NCBI GenBank assembly: GCA_944548615.1
Contig: OX155951.1
Span: 25,492,273-25,556,272, forward strand
Direction of reading: 5' to 3'
Origin: Micropterix aruncella
Lineage: Eukaryota > Arthropoda > Insecta > Lepidoptera > Micropterigidae
DNA length: 64,000 bases
The position numbers were made by a program, and so were the translations under genes. Below the pieces are notes generated by a model. The model saw nothing but the letters and a program-made list of their open reading frames with translations. It was not told where the DNA came from and did no database searches. This document shows, piece after piece, positions 46,855 through 57,920 of this stretch (positions are counted from its first letter, which is position 1; each line of letters starts with the position of its first letter).

Positions 46855-47175
46855 TAAAATATATAATAGACAAACAGTACAAAAACAATACAAAAAAACG
46901 ACTACATTTTTTTATTAAATGCAGCAGCCATACTTACTTAGAACGGGCTATCATAATTGAATGCGTATACAAAATTTTGTGTCTGTGCTACTGACCGTTG
47001 AGAAGTCCCCTCGTCGAAAGCCAACCTTGGGAGCAACAGCCCTTTCGCGGGGAAACGTAGAACGGGCTATAATAATTGAATGCTTATACTAAATTTCGTG
47101 TCTGTGCTGTTGACCGTTGAGGATTCACCTCTTAGGGAGCCAATCCTGGATACAAATCAGGTCATGCTTACATTA
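46855..47175 (-). mobile_element. element with 118-bp subrepeats, minus orientation
   Basis: Two subunits, each with ATTCAATTAT then ATAGCCCGTTCT, and CAACGGTCA, on the minus strand; the end is AATAAAAAAATGTAGTCGTT. Same family as 48520-49240 in the opposite orientation. Confidence 0.8.
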
Positions 47176-47883
47176 AAAACGGATTGTCATCGGAACTGAA
47201 CCTACATGTTAAATTTCAACTTCATGGGATAAGAGGAAGTGGTAATATAATAATTCAGCTTGCGAGATTTGCCCTAAACAAATATACTGACAAACATTGC
47301 TCACGTATAGAGTCATTAGACCATTTTTCAAACAAATTGCAAAAAATAATGTGTTCACGTCCATGGAAGGGAGTGCCACTTTGAGTAATTACTTTAGTAC
47401 GGTCACTTAAGTTACGTCTCAACCCAAGAGTGGACTCGACTCTCCTTTTACGAGGAGGCATCTGCTTCATGGAATTAATTAACTCCATGATAGGTTCGAT
47501 GACGCCGTTAATTTTATTTCATATACACTGGCGTAATATTGCCTCTTATGTTGCAATTGATACAGTGTATTGCCGAACGTCACGGCGTTAGATGGCGTTG
47601 GCGCACACCTCTACAATAGTGAAAACCATTCATGACATTTCGTAGCCGCCCAACACCGTTACAAAATTGTAAGTTTTTTTTTGTGTCCGAGCGTGTTCGT
47701 GCGTATTCGCAGTTTTCAAAATTTAGTAGGGCTTATCTAATTAAGGATGACTAAGTGTATATTCCATTAACTGATATAACTGTTAGATAAATTGGAGAGA
47801 GAATGTCACCTATTATTATATTTTGCTAATTTTCTCGGCGTATTTCATTTAAATTCTTCTTAACTATTAGTCATGCCCGGTGG

Positions 47884-48264
47884 AACTAGTTGTTGGTGTC
47901 CCCCTTCGTTATAGGTAAGAAAATTAAGAGGGACTGCTTGGAGCAGGAACATCGGGAGTCCTGGAAACAGAGCCAAGGATGTCGCCAGACAAAGGCCACG
48001 ATGGAGCAACCACTTCCTAAGAAAATCAAGGCTATACTTGACATGAGCAAGAAAAACCTTAGAACCACCATCGGTCTCCTCACCGGACACAAGACATTTA
48101 GATCTCATCTATTCAACCGTGGCCTGACCAAGAGCAAGGAGTGCCGAATATGTATTCAAGACAGCATACACATCTTTAATCGCTGCGCTGCCCAGGCCTC
48201 GCCGCAAAAATACACAGTTTACTTGGACAAGACTTTCTCAAATCCACTGATCTGCCCACCTTGA
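47884..48264 (+). pseudogene. LINE RNase H-domain C-terminal remnant
   Basis: Frame gives CRQTKATMEQPLPKKIKAIL, SKKNLRTTIGLLTGHKTFRS, HLFNRGLTKSKECRICIQ, then FNRCAAQ, the C-terminal part of the RNase H region plus the CxxC tail found in I/R1-like LINEs that encode RNase H. The open frame is only 124 codons; the rest of the element is absent. The 3' part ends in a (TAC)n run at about 48404-48431. Confidence 0.82.
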
Positions 48265-48403
48265 AAGTCAGTAATCTGTACGGACTGGTAAGCAGTACCA
48301 GGCTTCTAGCAGACCACTGACACAACCACAACCACACAATTACAAAAGATCTTGTAGATCCAGGTGACATCAAGGGCTGGAGACAAGCCCCCCACTCCTT
48401 TTA

Positions 48404-48431
48404 CTACTACTACCAATACTACTACTACTAC
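48404..48431 (+). repeat. (TAC)n microsatellite
   Basis: ACTACTACTACC and relatives at the 3' end of the LINE remnant; probably its tail. Confidence 0.8.
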
Positions 48432-48519
48432 CTATTCGTCGATCGTTAATGGTTGAAGCTAGAAAAGCGTACTATTAAAAATCATTTTTTTAATTTGTCA
48501 ACTATTCTCTTCATATTTT

Positions 48520-49240
48520 ATTAACCGACTTAAAAAAAGGAGGATGTTATCAATTCGGTTGTATCTTTTTTTTATGCTTGTTACCTCAGAACTCTGCCAT
48601 TTATGAACCGAATTGGAAAATTCTTTTTTTATTCGGAAGAATATATGTAGGTACTTACATATTGGTCCCATTTTTATCAAATTCTTGATCTGATGATAGG
48701 ATCCATGAGGAATTGAGGGAACTCCTCAAATATTATCAAATAAATTTGAAAAGTCACATGTTGGTTCAGCTCCGATGACAATTCATTTATTTTTATGGTA
48801 AGCATGACCTGATTCTACACCCTGGATGGAATTCTACTCCCGACGAGGGAACTCCTCAACAGTCAACAGCACATGCCTTAAATTTTGTATACTCATTCAG
48901 TTATGATAGCCCGTTCTGAGTTTTATCATGACATGGCTGCTACACCCAGGGTTGGCTCCCGACGAGGGAACTCCTTAATGGTCAACAGCACAGACACAAC
49001 ATTTTGTATATGTATTCAATTACGACAGCCGGTTTTAGGTTTCACCATGGACTGCGGCACCCAGCGTTGGCTTCCAACGAGCGAACTCCTCAACGGTCAA
49101 CAGCATATATATAAAATTTTGTATACGCATTCAATTATAATAGCCCGTTCTAAGCATCACCATGGCATGGCTGCTGCTCTTATAAAAAAACTGGAGTCGG
49201 TTTTTCATTTTGTTAAAATTTTGTCTATTATTTACATTTG
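48520..49240 (+). mobile_element. element with 118-bp subrepeats and AACCGACT ends
   Basis: Begins TTAACCGACTTAAAAAAAGG and ends with the reverse complement-like AACTGGAGTCGGTTTTTC. Subunits spaced 115-118 bp (GTATAC/GTATAT then ATTCA words at 48888, 49006, 49121), each with GAGGGAACTCCTCAACGGTC-like and CCATGGCATGGCTGC-like parts. No transposase. A widespread lepidopteran repeat type as far as I recall; class not assigned. Confidence 0.75.
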
Positions 49241-49699
49241 AAATTAAAAAAAAATTAAAGCACCGTAACTCAAAACATAGATTTTAAACTTAACGAGTTT
49301 TCGCAATCAGCCAACTTAAGTACTAAGTCCAAGCGGTTATTTGATGTGCGGCGCCAATTATTGATGTCAGTAAACACCAGTAGGATATCTAGTGTGAAAA
49401 CTGGTTTTCGGGATTACTAAAATTGAGAATGAAACATTTTAAAAGTAGCAAATGATTTTTGGACCAACCATTTGATTTATTTCAGTTATTTTCCTAATTT
49501 TAAAATTTCGTACTATTATTATTCTAAAATTTGGTATCCCCTTGATGAAATATGTTTATAAAAAGTGCGCTAATTTTGATTATTTTGTAGAATATATTTT
49601 CTAAGGATTTCACATCTATCTATTATCTTTCAGGAAACATTTAATTAATTTTTTACTCATTTAATCTCATATTTTTAACACACTAATTCTCCTGTCTCT

Positions 49700-49830
49700 C
49701 AGTTGATTGAAAATATCAAATAAGCATAAGGTTAAGGTTTAGCCATTCAGTTAATGTTATTTTAATAAGCAAAATCAATGTTTTATTTATAGTAATTAAT
49801 TCCTAAAAATATAATAAAATAAATTAATCA
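49700..49830 (+). mobile_element. LINE 3' UTR end, CAAATAAGCATAAGGTTAAG family
   Basis: ATCAAATAAGCATAAGGTTA then AATAAGCAAAATCAATGTTT and an ATAATAAAATAAATTAATC tail, close to 32285-32385. Confidence 0.7.
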
Positions 49831-50046
49831 CATTCATTCCCAACGTGATTACGAGTAAACGAGTCCGCAAGCATGGACATAGTTACGATGACTGAACAGT
49901 TTATTAAGGAATGTATCTATATAAACTTTTATATATATTATATGTGCTGTTTTTTGCACATAAGCGAGAAAGCGAATACACCCAATTGTCTTTTTTTTTA
50001 CTCCAAAGTGTAAAATATTTTTGAAAAGTCGCTCTGTCGAAATCTC

Positions 50047-50367
50047 ATGAATACAAAACCGCATGAAAGGGGAAATGTTTTCTCTATATACCTATTTAAT
50101 CAATTTTCAAATCTGTCAACAGATTATTTGAGTCGCAGGGATATGCAGCGATACAATCAAGATTCATCGCTTAAAAGAAAACATGGAAAAATTACAAGTT
50201 TCACCACAAAGGCTGTCATCGATAAATGCTGCAATTATATTCGCAATCAATTACCTCCGCAAATGATGTTTAATAATAACTGTAATAGACAAACATTGAC
50301 TCAGCTGTCAACGGCCATTCACTTGTACATTAATTTATACGCGATACTTGACAATAAGACGTTATAA
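50047..50367 (+). CDS. unidentified 106-codon reading frame
   Basis: Basic in the middle (SSLKRKHGKITSF) and Asn/Gln-rich near the end; no domain, signal peptide or membrane segment is recognisable. No promoter or splice context can be judged. Could be chance or part of an unrecognised repeat. Confidence 0.12.
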   Translation: MNTKPHERGNVFSIYLFNQFSNLSTDYLSRRDMQRYNQDSSLKRKHGKITSFTTKAVIDKCCNYIRNQLPPQMMFNNNCNRQTLTQLSTAIHLYINLYAILDNKTL

Positions 50368-51849
50368 CCTTCGATCGCAATGAATACGTACAATACAAAC
50401 ACCTCGCATTGTAAAGCATCTTAAAATAGACGACTCAATTCCATGTATGCGTAATGAATAGCTACTGGCTACGGCCAGTAACCATACGAGTTCGTTCTAA
50501 TTGAATATAAAATACATTATGATAATTAATTATGATAAATCTCGAAACATCATGGCGGCATTTCGGTAGGCGGGGCCTTACAGCAACGGTAACTGACGTA
50601 ATTAACGCAACGCATAAATTGTGTGGGAGAAAATAATCGGTTAGTTAATTTAATTAACAAAATTAAGATGCTACCTACAAGTCAATCGCTATCTGCTGAA
50701 AGACGAACTTTTTTTTTTGTATTTTTTACAGGAGGCTCAAAAAACAGTGTACTGAGACACGATAGCTACTGTAAATATTTTTCAATTATATTTAGGTAAT
50801 TGTAACATTGTTTTACATTATTTAATATTATTTATGAGTAAATATTTCGAATTTCATTGGTTGACATTTAATAGAGTAATACATTTTTTTAAGGTTTATG
50901 GTTTCAGCGTGTTCTCGTTAACCTTGAAGATGGAACGTGAATATTTTCATATAATTATTTGGTATAATTTTAAAATTGACTGTTGAAATCAATTTGTATC
51001 AGAATTTGGAGATCTTGCTCGTTTTCGAGCAACAGTTTATCGTTACCGTTTGTCAATCGGTAGGATCAAAAATTGTCATTTTATGCCGCAAAGTCCATAG
51101 CGCGGCTCTATCGCACTTTCAAAATGCCATTATCTGCGTTTTTTTTAGATGACAAAAACTATTTTTGAGCGCGCTTTAGCGGCGGTTTGGTACATCGGAG
51201 GAATTAAATCAATACTTATGAATTGTAGGAAATTTTATCTACTCTAATTTTGTTTAAACAATCATTATCAAAAAATGCTCTATTCGTGAATTATAAGCGA
51301 AAAACAAAATTGAATGCCTATTTTTGCGGTTTTACGCGATTCCTGAAGTTAGCTCACCTCTGGCGAGGTTGCAAAGTTGAAATTCGGATTCAGCGTCCAA
51401 AAATACATATAAAACTGTTGGGAAATATACATCCGCATATTTTTACTGATAAAAGCCCCTTATGCTTGGACTATAAAGCGAGGCGACGTACTACTTAAAA
51501 AATAAACCGTATCTGAGTTTTTAAGCCCCGCCTACTTACCCCCTCCCCTCGCGACGGGGCAGGTGTTTATTATGTTGACTCATCTCGCAGCGATATTCAC
51601 TCGCTATCGATGTCTGGACTAAACACACTAGGTATACACTATTGCAATGGGATTTATATTTTGGGATTATGCAAGTGTCATGTACCTACGCTGGTGAAGA
51701 AGGCTACGCTTTATCATCATCTAAACTTGAACATTATATTACTTTCCCGGCTGCCACTGGTAGGGAAGGTGTTGTGATCGTGCGGAAAAAAATGTTTAGA
51801 TAACGATAGAGATGTCCATTTTGAGGTCCACCAAGATGATTAAGACCAT

Positions 51850-52000
51850 TTTCAGAGAAATGTATGTCTGTTTGCCTGTATGTAATCTCTCACGATAACT
51901 GCCGAGCCGTTGAACCGATTGAGTTGAAATTTGGAACATAGGGATAGTATCACCCTGGAATGCGCCCATTAGATTTTGGCTGTCAACTGTTAAACCAAAC
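51850..52000 (+). repeat. dispersed repeat end (TGTTTGCCTGTATGTAATC type)
   Basis: ATGTCTGTTTGCCTGTATGT, CCGAGCCGTTGAACCGATT and GTTGAAATTTGGAACATAG form the familiar end of an insect dispersed repeat. The 500 bp after it contains an imperfect repeat of ACTGTCAAAAATTGACAG words. Confidence 0.45.
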
Positions 52001-53229
52001 TATCACTGTCAAAAATTGACAGAAGCCATATCTTACAGAATTTCATTTGCGATATGTCATTTGAAATCCCCTGAAAAACTGTATTAAGAAGAGTCACCTG
52101 TCACTAATTAATTTTCGACATTTTAAAATTATTTTAAATGGTGATAGATGACAATTGGAGAAATGCCGTTAACTGTTTTGGATACAGTTTTCCAAGGGCT
52201 TTTAAATGACATAAATCGCAATTCCTGTTCCGTGAGATACAGCTTTAGTATTTTTTTGATAGTTGTAGTGACAGTTTTTGATAGTATTTTTTGGCAGAAA
52301 AAACATTTAGAATCGAATTAAAAAACAACATTGTGTATCGAACTATTTATTCGCGGTATAATAGTTCTTTGAGGAGGACATAACGACACCCATCGCCTTG
52401 TACATTATCATTAAAAAATTATTTAATTAAAAAGTAATATAATTCATTTTTAGATACTGTAAGCACATCATTGTAAACTTTAAAGAAATACACATCATTA
52501 AAAATAAATAATTATTAATTAAAATATAAAATCATTAAGACAAAAAATCATGAAGACATTTCTGGTTGGCAAAGTAGTCTGTTATTTCTGAGTAGATACA
52601 TACATATTAAATGTAAAGAGACGAATAAATACATTTAAAATTGCGCAGTACATTTGAGACTTCCTTTTTGTAGCCTTGACAGTGTCGCTTTGTAGTGGTG
52701 CGCCGACTTTTGTAATTAAAATTCATCAAATGATAATACATTTTCAAAAGCCTGTTCATCATTATTAATTAGATCTGTACTCAGCACAGATTTGGAATAT
52801 CGTGTACTTTTCGGTGGCTCTATATTGCTTGTGCTTTGCTTTGGAGTGTTATTGGCAAGTACATTCTCTGTGAGTTCTTTGCTCACTTTGTGATGGAATC
52901 ACTGAAAACTAACTACCGCTTAAGCGTTGGACAAGGGAGAGGAACCGATTTCTTTCGTTTTATCGTGTCGTTTCTTTTATTTGCTTCTTTCAAAGTGTAT
53001 TCAGGATCCCTTTAATCCATATTCCTTCATACTCCTGGATCGATAATTTCAGGTAATACACAGTCCATATAAAAACAAACAAGTTTTTTCCATGACATTT
53101 GTCCAAATCAAATCATTCGTCTGTATATATTCGGTTTTGAGGAGATCGTTTTTACCAGACCAAAATGTAAATAGGCACACTTCCTTTCCAGTTATATGTA
53201 TCGTTCCAGTTACAGTTTCTTTCCAGCAC

Positions 53230-53508
53230 ACTTTCTTTAAAGTTATCCACAATACCACAGATAGTTCATACCTTGTTGAAAACTTACGTTTTTTCGTTCC
53301 TCAGCGATTAATTCGCAATTCACGCACGTTTGAGGTATCTCGTGCCAATACCAACTACGGGAAACATTCCATCGCTTATGGGCTGATATGCACGTACGAC
53401 TCTTGTTTCTCCACCATCGACATTTTCAACCTCAACCAACCGACGTTCGTTAAAGAATTATTCAAATCAATTGCACCTAACGAGCTTGTTAATACCTATA
53501 GTAATTAG
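53230..53508 (+). pseudogene. Jockey-like RT C-terminus
   Basis: The plus frame FFKVIHNTTDSSYLVENL, NTNYGKHSIAYG, FSTIDIFNLNQPTFVKELFK aligns by eye with the last 85 residues of the intronic LINE ([48 protein letters not shown]). A different, diverged member of the same clade. The tail is not clear. Confidence 0.75.
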
Positions 53509-53599
53509 TTATATACTTTCTATACAACAAAATAAAATTCGAAATTTAAATTCTAAGTGTCAACATATTTTAAAATTTTCTCCCCTCTAAATAATAATT

Positions 53600-53690
53600 A
53601 AATAATAAATTTTAGTGATTATAGTGCAATTCTATAGTCTGGATTAACTCGCGGTTAACACGGGACGCGTCCCGAAGGATCTGATCGGTC
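53600..53690 (+). repeat. dispersed repeat end, partner of 42935-43035
   Basis: See 42935-43035. It stands directly upstream of the protease/CLIP pseudogene, so it may be one border of the unit that carried it. Confidence 0.6.
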
Positions 53691-53739
53691 TGAGCTGTTC
53701 ACTTTATATATTCGACCAGCGTGTCTATGGAAAAGTCGA

Positions 53740-54098
53740 CCATCGAAAACAAGCGAGCTGTAGTTACTGGCTGAAGGCAGATCGACTTTGCTGAAGATAC
53801 ATCGGAGGACTTACTGAAGGTGGTGGTGGATTTGATTGACCAGCCACCTTTCGAAGACTATATGCAAAGACTCTCAGAAGGAGGTTACCGCAAGGTATAA
53901 GGACGATCAATTGTGCGCTGGCAGCTTAGAAGGATTACGAGACTCTTGTGGAGGCGATAGTGGTGGACCTCTGCAAGTGGCGATAGCTGACAACCAATGC
54001 CTTTTCAACATAATCACCGTTACCAGTATTGGAAAGAGCCCTTGCGGAAGTGCCAAGGGACCTGGCATATACACTGCCGTGAAGAGTCATGTGAAATA
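53740..54098 (+). pseudogene. trypsin-like serine protease C-terminal fragment (broken)
   Basis: Codons around 53752-53880 read NKRAVVTG, then a stop where the conserved Trp of TGWG would be, then QIDFAEDTSEDLLKVVVDLI and DQPPFEDYMQ. After frame changes, including one near 53900, DDQLCAGSLEGLRDSCGGDS and GGPLQVAIADNQC follow (GDSGGP at 53953-53970 with the catalytic Ser), then VTSIGKSPCGSAKGPGIYTA. It belongs to the S1A clip-protease type of insect haemolymph (Toll or melanisation cascades). Catalytic His and Asp segments are missing. With a nonsense codon and at least one frameshift it cannot make an enzyme. No introns are visible inside. Confidence 0.85.
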
Positions 54099-54431
54099 AA
54101 TGGCGTTTTAGGAGTATGTCTACCGGCGAAAAATTGTCCAAAAACTGAGGGGGATTTGCCAAAAGGGAAACTATCACAATTTTGTATAATGTCGGAACAA
54201 GAGACTGTATGCTGTATTCAACACAGCCTCATGAGCAACAACACGAGATCATCAGAAAACCAGGATAAATCCAATAATGCATCTTCTATATCACCGCCTA
54301 CTACAACAACTACCAATAAGTCACCGGTCATCTCTACAATAGCTCCAGAAAAAACTCAAACATCACCACAAGCCATAACTACCAATTTCATAAATGACAG
54401 TGTGAAAAACGAACTAAATCCGAAAAAATAG
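54082..54431 (+). pseudogene. CLIP domain fragment with Ser/Thr-rich linker
   Basis: In another frame than the protease end and overlapping it, the sequence reads EESCEINGVLGVCLPAKNCP and then FCIMSEQETVCC: six cysteines in CLIP-domain order (C-x8-C-x5-C-x15-C-x8-CC). A Ser/Thr/Asn-rich linker follows (SPPTTTTTNKSP, with TAG at 54429-54431). CLIP domains normally stand N-terminal to the protease domain; here the CLIP follows the protease, with only a shared AGTCATGTGAAATAA stretch at the join. Read as part of one scrambled, non-functional unit. Confidence 0.8.
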
Positions 54432-54519
54432 CTCTGCAATATTGAGTAAAAATTTAACAATGACAGTCATTGCTGCGTTAGCGATTAATTGATTTATTTT
54501 ATTTTATCTGCATCCAAAC

Positions 54520-54715
54520 TTTTCTCTGGTCGTAACGGTCTCCGTTCCATCGGGTTCAGAAGAGGGAGGAAGAGAGAGTGCACCCGTGGTCGCGCGCCCA
54601 CCTGTGCACTATAATATAGCCTGCGCACTTGACTGCTTCCGAACAGTGGACTCTGAGAAGACTAAAGAAGTCACTAGAATCTACAATGCAGTCGCTGTGG
54701 CCGAACACGGCTAGA
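54520..54715 (+). repeat. probable dispersed repeat (GCGCACTTGACTGCTTCC)
   Basis: Mixed-composition block CACTTGACTGCTTCCGAACA to CGAACACGGCTAG directly after the CLIP fragment, followed by AT-rich simple sequence. It resembles a lepidopteran interspersed repeat, but I have no second copy in the window. Confidence 0.35.
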
Positions 54716-54900
54716 AGGATATATATATACAACATATCAGTAGCTACCACAAATATTTATAAATATCTATAAATATTTATTATATATCTATAAATACCTA
54801 TAAACATCAATAAATATCTGTATTTATATATCCACTATACGACCTATCTATATCTTTATTTATATCTATATACATATACACATACCATCGTCTAACTCCT
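54716..54900 (+). repeat. AT-rich simple repeat (TATCTATAAATA)n-like
   Basis: TATAAATATCTATAAATATT and variants run for about 150 bp. No gene content. Confidence 0.8.
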
Positions 54901-55143
54901 TCTTCCTAATCACTTCCAATTCCCTACCTCTCCCATCGGTTTTCTATATATTTTTTATATTTAATATGAACTTTGTTTATTTTATAATTAATTTTTAAGT
55001 GTAATATGCTGAAATCCAAATGTGTAATAAAAGATTATAGGCGTAATGTTTTTCTTTTTTTTCTACATTTATGCACACGTATGTATATTGTATGCGCTGT
55101 ATTTTTCCAGAAATAAAATAAAAAATAAATAAATAAAAAGAAA

Positions 55144-56290
55144 TTATATATGGACCTGTCCTTGAACTTGAACGTACCAGTGATGTTTGATGCTGATTTC
55201 AAGTTTTCCATCTTTCTGTTTCCAAAATGTCACTTTTCTTTTTCTTGTCGCTTCCGTTAACCAGATTCTATGCGCTGTAATGGGAAATTTGACTTCAAAA
55301 ATATAATCATCAGATATTCCATCTGGAGAAGCTCCCAAAAATGGAAATTTAGGGTCAATGAATAATCCACATTGCTGAATTTCCACTTTTTCTAGACATA
55401 TTTTTCATTCTAGTGCAGTTGTTTCATTTTCTTTTCCATGGCAAATTGATGCTACGTTGCTCAAATCCCATTTTCAGTCATGGATTTAACTAAATTGGCG
55501 CATTTTGTGTGTTGTTAACTATTGACAATTTTGCCAAAGTTAGACGCAGTTACCATTTTTCTTCGTAATTCCAACCACTCGCTGCTTTCACCTTGAATAA
55601 CCGTAAGTTTTTCAATTCGCAATCGATCATTTTTCTATTTTCCAATTCTTGAAATAACAGAGCTTTGCTTTTTTCGAATATTTCTGATGGAACATCGGGT
55701 TGGTTGCAATGTTCTCCATAATGCGAATTATTGTTTTTTTTTTCAAAAAAACTTTCTGCTTTTATTTCTTTTATAAAGAATGGATTTACTTAAATGCCTC
55801 TGTCTTCTTTATTCCACTTTTGATATCCTGCCAGAGGGACTTTTGCCTATATATTTTTTATGTAATCTTGAGAGTGGCTGTTTTGTATTAAATGATATAA
55901 CTGCCGCATTACATCGCGCTTGGTAAGACTGCTTTTGGATGTAATTTGTCCTCTTACCACCAATAAATTTTGCAATGATGCCGTTAAACCTTTCGAGAAC
56001 ATTACTATATACATCATGAATTAGGCTTCTTGCATGTATTGCTACCTACGTTTTAAGTTATGTAACGTATTCTTTCCCAAATAATGTCACCCATCAAACA
56101 ACTCATTGCATCCAGTGTTTCATTTTCCGACAAACAATTTTAAAAACTTCTACATTTATCATGGTTTCCAAATGCATCTATCGGGGCGTTCAAAATGTCA
56201 TTATACAGGCAATCAATTTTCTCATCAATTGAAATGTTTTGACATTTATTATAAGCTACTGCTGATGTAATATTTCTTCGCATTTTTAGT
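55144..56290 (-). pseudogene. broken transposon-associated gene with YqaJ-type nuclease domain
   Basis: Read on the minus strand, from about 56290: RRNITSAVAYNKCQ, DEKIDCLYNDILNAPIDAFG, NVLERFNGIIAKFIGGKRTN, YQARCNAAVISFN, then, with frame changes, RRKMVTASNFGKIV, CHGKENE, and finally 55386-55144 CGLFIDPKFPFLGASPDG, EVKFP, VQVQGQ. The last part is a YqaJ/lambda-exonuclease-like PD-(D/E)xK domain: SPDG Asp and E-x-K are intact. The same string of domains is common in insect genomes as uncharacterised, transposon-like proteins (recalled, not searched). Several stops and frameshifts show it is dead. The AT-rich DNA around it shows no terminal repeats I could define. Confidence 0.75.
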
Positions 56291-56519
56291 TTTTTTTTTC
56301 ACAGACATTACAAGTTGAATAAAAGCTTTTAAAAAGTAGATACCTACGTTTTGTTTTTTAAATTACAATTCTGCCTATCTGACGGTTTTCTATATTAGAA
56401 CGGTCAGAATCGTAGCTTAATAGTATATTATATTTATACATGGTGTATAGCTCTGTCATATGGCTCTAACGCAAATGTATTGGCATTATTTACTGTCCCC
56501 TTATATATGACACATTTTG

Positions 56520-56605
56520 ACTCGCGGGAAGCAAGCTGAAGTGGCGCACTTGTTTTAAACTCGCATAAGATCACACCGGTCGTAGGTTCAAAACCTACCG
56601 ATATG
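56520..56605 (+). other. tRNA-like sequence (possible SINE head)
   Basis: AAGCTGAAGTGG resembles a Pol III A box and GGTTCAAAACC a B box, spaced as in a tRNA, with a GTAGG/CCTAC T-stem and a T10 run about 14 nt after it. The acceptor and anticodon stems do not pair well, so a working tRNA is unlikely. Confidence 0.3.
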
Positions 56606-57649
56606 TATATTTTTTTTTTGTTTTTATACATAAAGAAACATTGTTATCAAATAAATGAACACTTTTTATTAAAAAAAAGTAATATTGTAAATTTAAAAAA
56701 AAATAAATAAATATTAAATATTATTTTACTTATTATTGTTTCTATTTTTCAACATATGATTTATCATGTTTTTAAACCTCTTTCATTTACACGGTGAAAT
56801 AGCCATCTAAAACCGATATTTTTTTACTTCACATCTCCGATCCATCGAAATGTCAATTTGGTAATAATAAGTCATGAAACAGAGCGTCGCGAACGCAACC
56901 GCATATGTCGGCCTTCGAAGCCGAAATGAACCACGTTTCTAAGAGCCAATAACATTTCATTATAAAAGGTTGGCTGTTATGCCATTTGAATCAGTAATTG
57001 ATCCCTACATAAGAACCATATTGACCCAATGTCGCTTGCGGCATTTTGAATGCCAGCGCGTCGTCGCGAGAAGAGCGCGCTCATCTCATTGTATGACAAA
57101 AATAATATAAACGGGCTCTGCAAAATATTATTTTTAAAATATACTGATATTTTATTTGAAAAAAATAATCGTCAGTACTACAAGTTTATTGTACATAGTT
57201 TATGTAAAAAAAAACAAACTTGAAAAAAACACACAGTAATAAGTAATATTTAACAGTGAATATGGATGAAAGTTACACTTTTTATATAATTTTTTTTAAC
57301 AAGAAAAACTTATTTTTTTAAATTTATGCGAAAGCATTCCTCTTTACAACTATTGTTAAAATGCCGTAGTATTTTTTTGAGTTTCTTGATCGTGCAGTTT
57401 AGTGTGAGGCACGTTTCAAAAAATGCTCTAAAATGAAAATTTCCTGTATAGCTCCCAGATTTAATTATTTTCCTCAATTTTCCAATACTTAAAAAAAAAT
57501 CTGAAATAGCTATCTACTTAAGAAAGGTACTGTGAGTTACGATAATTTTTTTTTGTTGGCTAACATCATCAGTTATTTCAGTATGACTGTTCAAAAATTG
57601 CCAAAAAATGTAATTTTCGAAATTTACCTACATCGTCGCCTTAATATAG

Positions 57650-57920
57650 GATCAAATGTTTCTAACATTCTTCCGCAGCAATGTTTCTATGTGGTCCCGC
57701 CTGTTTCGCTGAAGTTCTTGGCAACTTGATCATCAACATGTTCGAGGCAATGCCCTTAAATGAATATGCTGATTTATAATGTAGCTATAACATAAAAATA
57801 TAATGTACATAGTTATAGAGTTATTACATCTTGTATGTCATAATAAATATAAGTAAATGAGGGGCCTTTTGTTAGTTTTTGCACTGGCGCCCATTTCCTT
57901 TAGTTACGCCACTGCCCGAG
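57650..57920 (+). repeat. dispersed repeat, partner of 43500-43770
   Basis: CCGCAGCAATGTTTCTATGT, AGTTCTTGGCAACTTGATC, TATAATGTAGCTATAACATA, TTTTGCACTGG, TAGTTACGCCACTG. The first 80 bp carry a LINE-like C-terminal peptide. Confidence 0.7.

Larger units (their letters stand above)
49831..53229. other. non-coding with unclassified repeat-like segments
   Basis: Apart from the small frame at 50047 and the repeat end at 51850, 51000-51560 carries GC-richer palindromic bits (CTCGTTTTCGAG, GAGCGCGCTTTAGCGGCGG) and a weak frame (51250-51498). No gene supportable. Confidence 0.4.

Noticed and set aside
56520..56605. Possible functional tRNA gene with a T-arm and T-run
   Set aside because: Acceptor and anticodon stems do not pair; reported only as tRNA-like.
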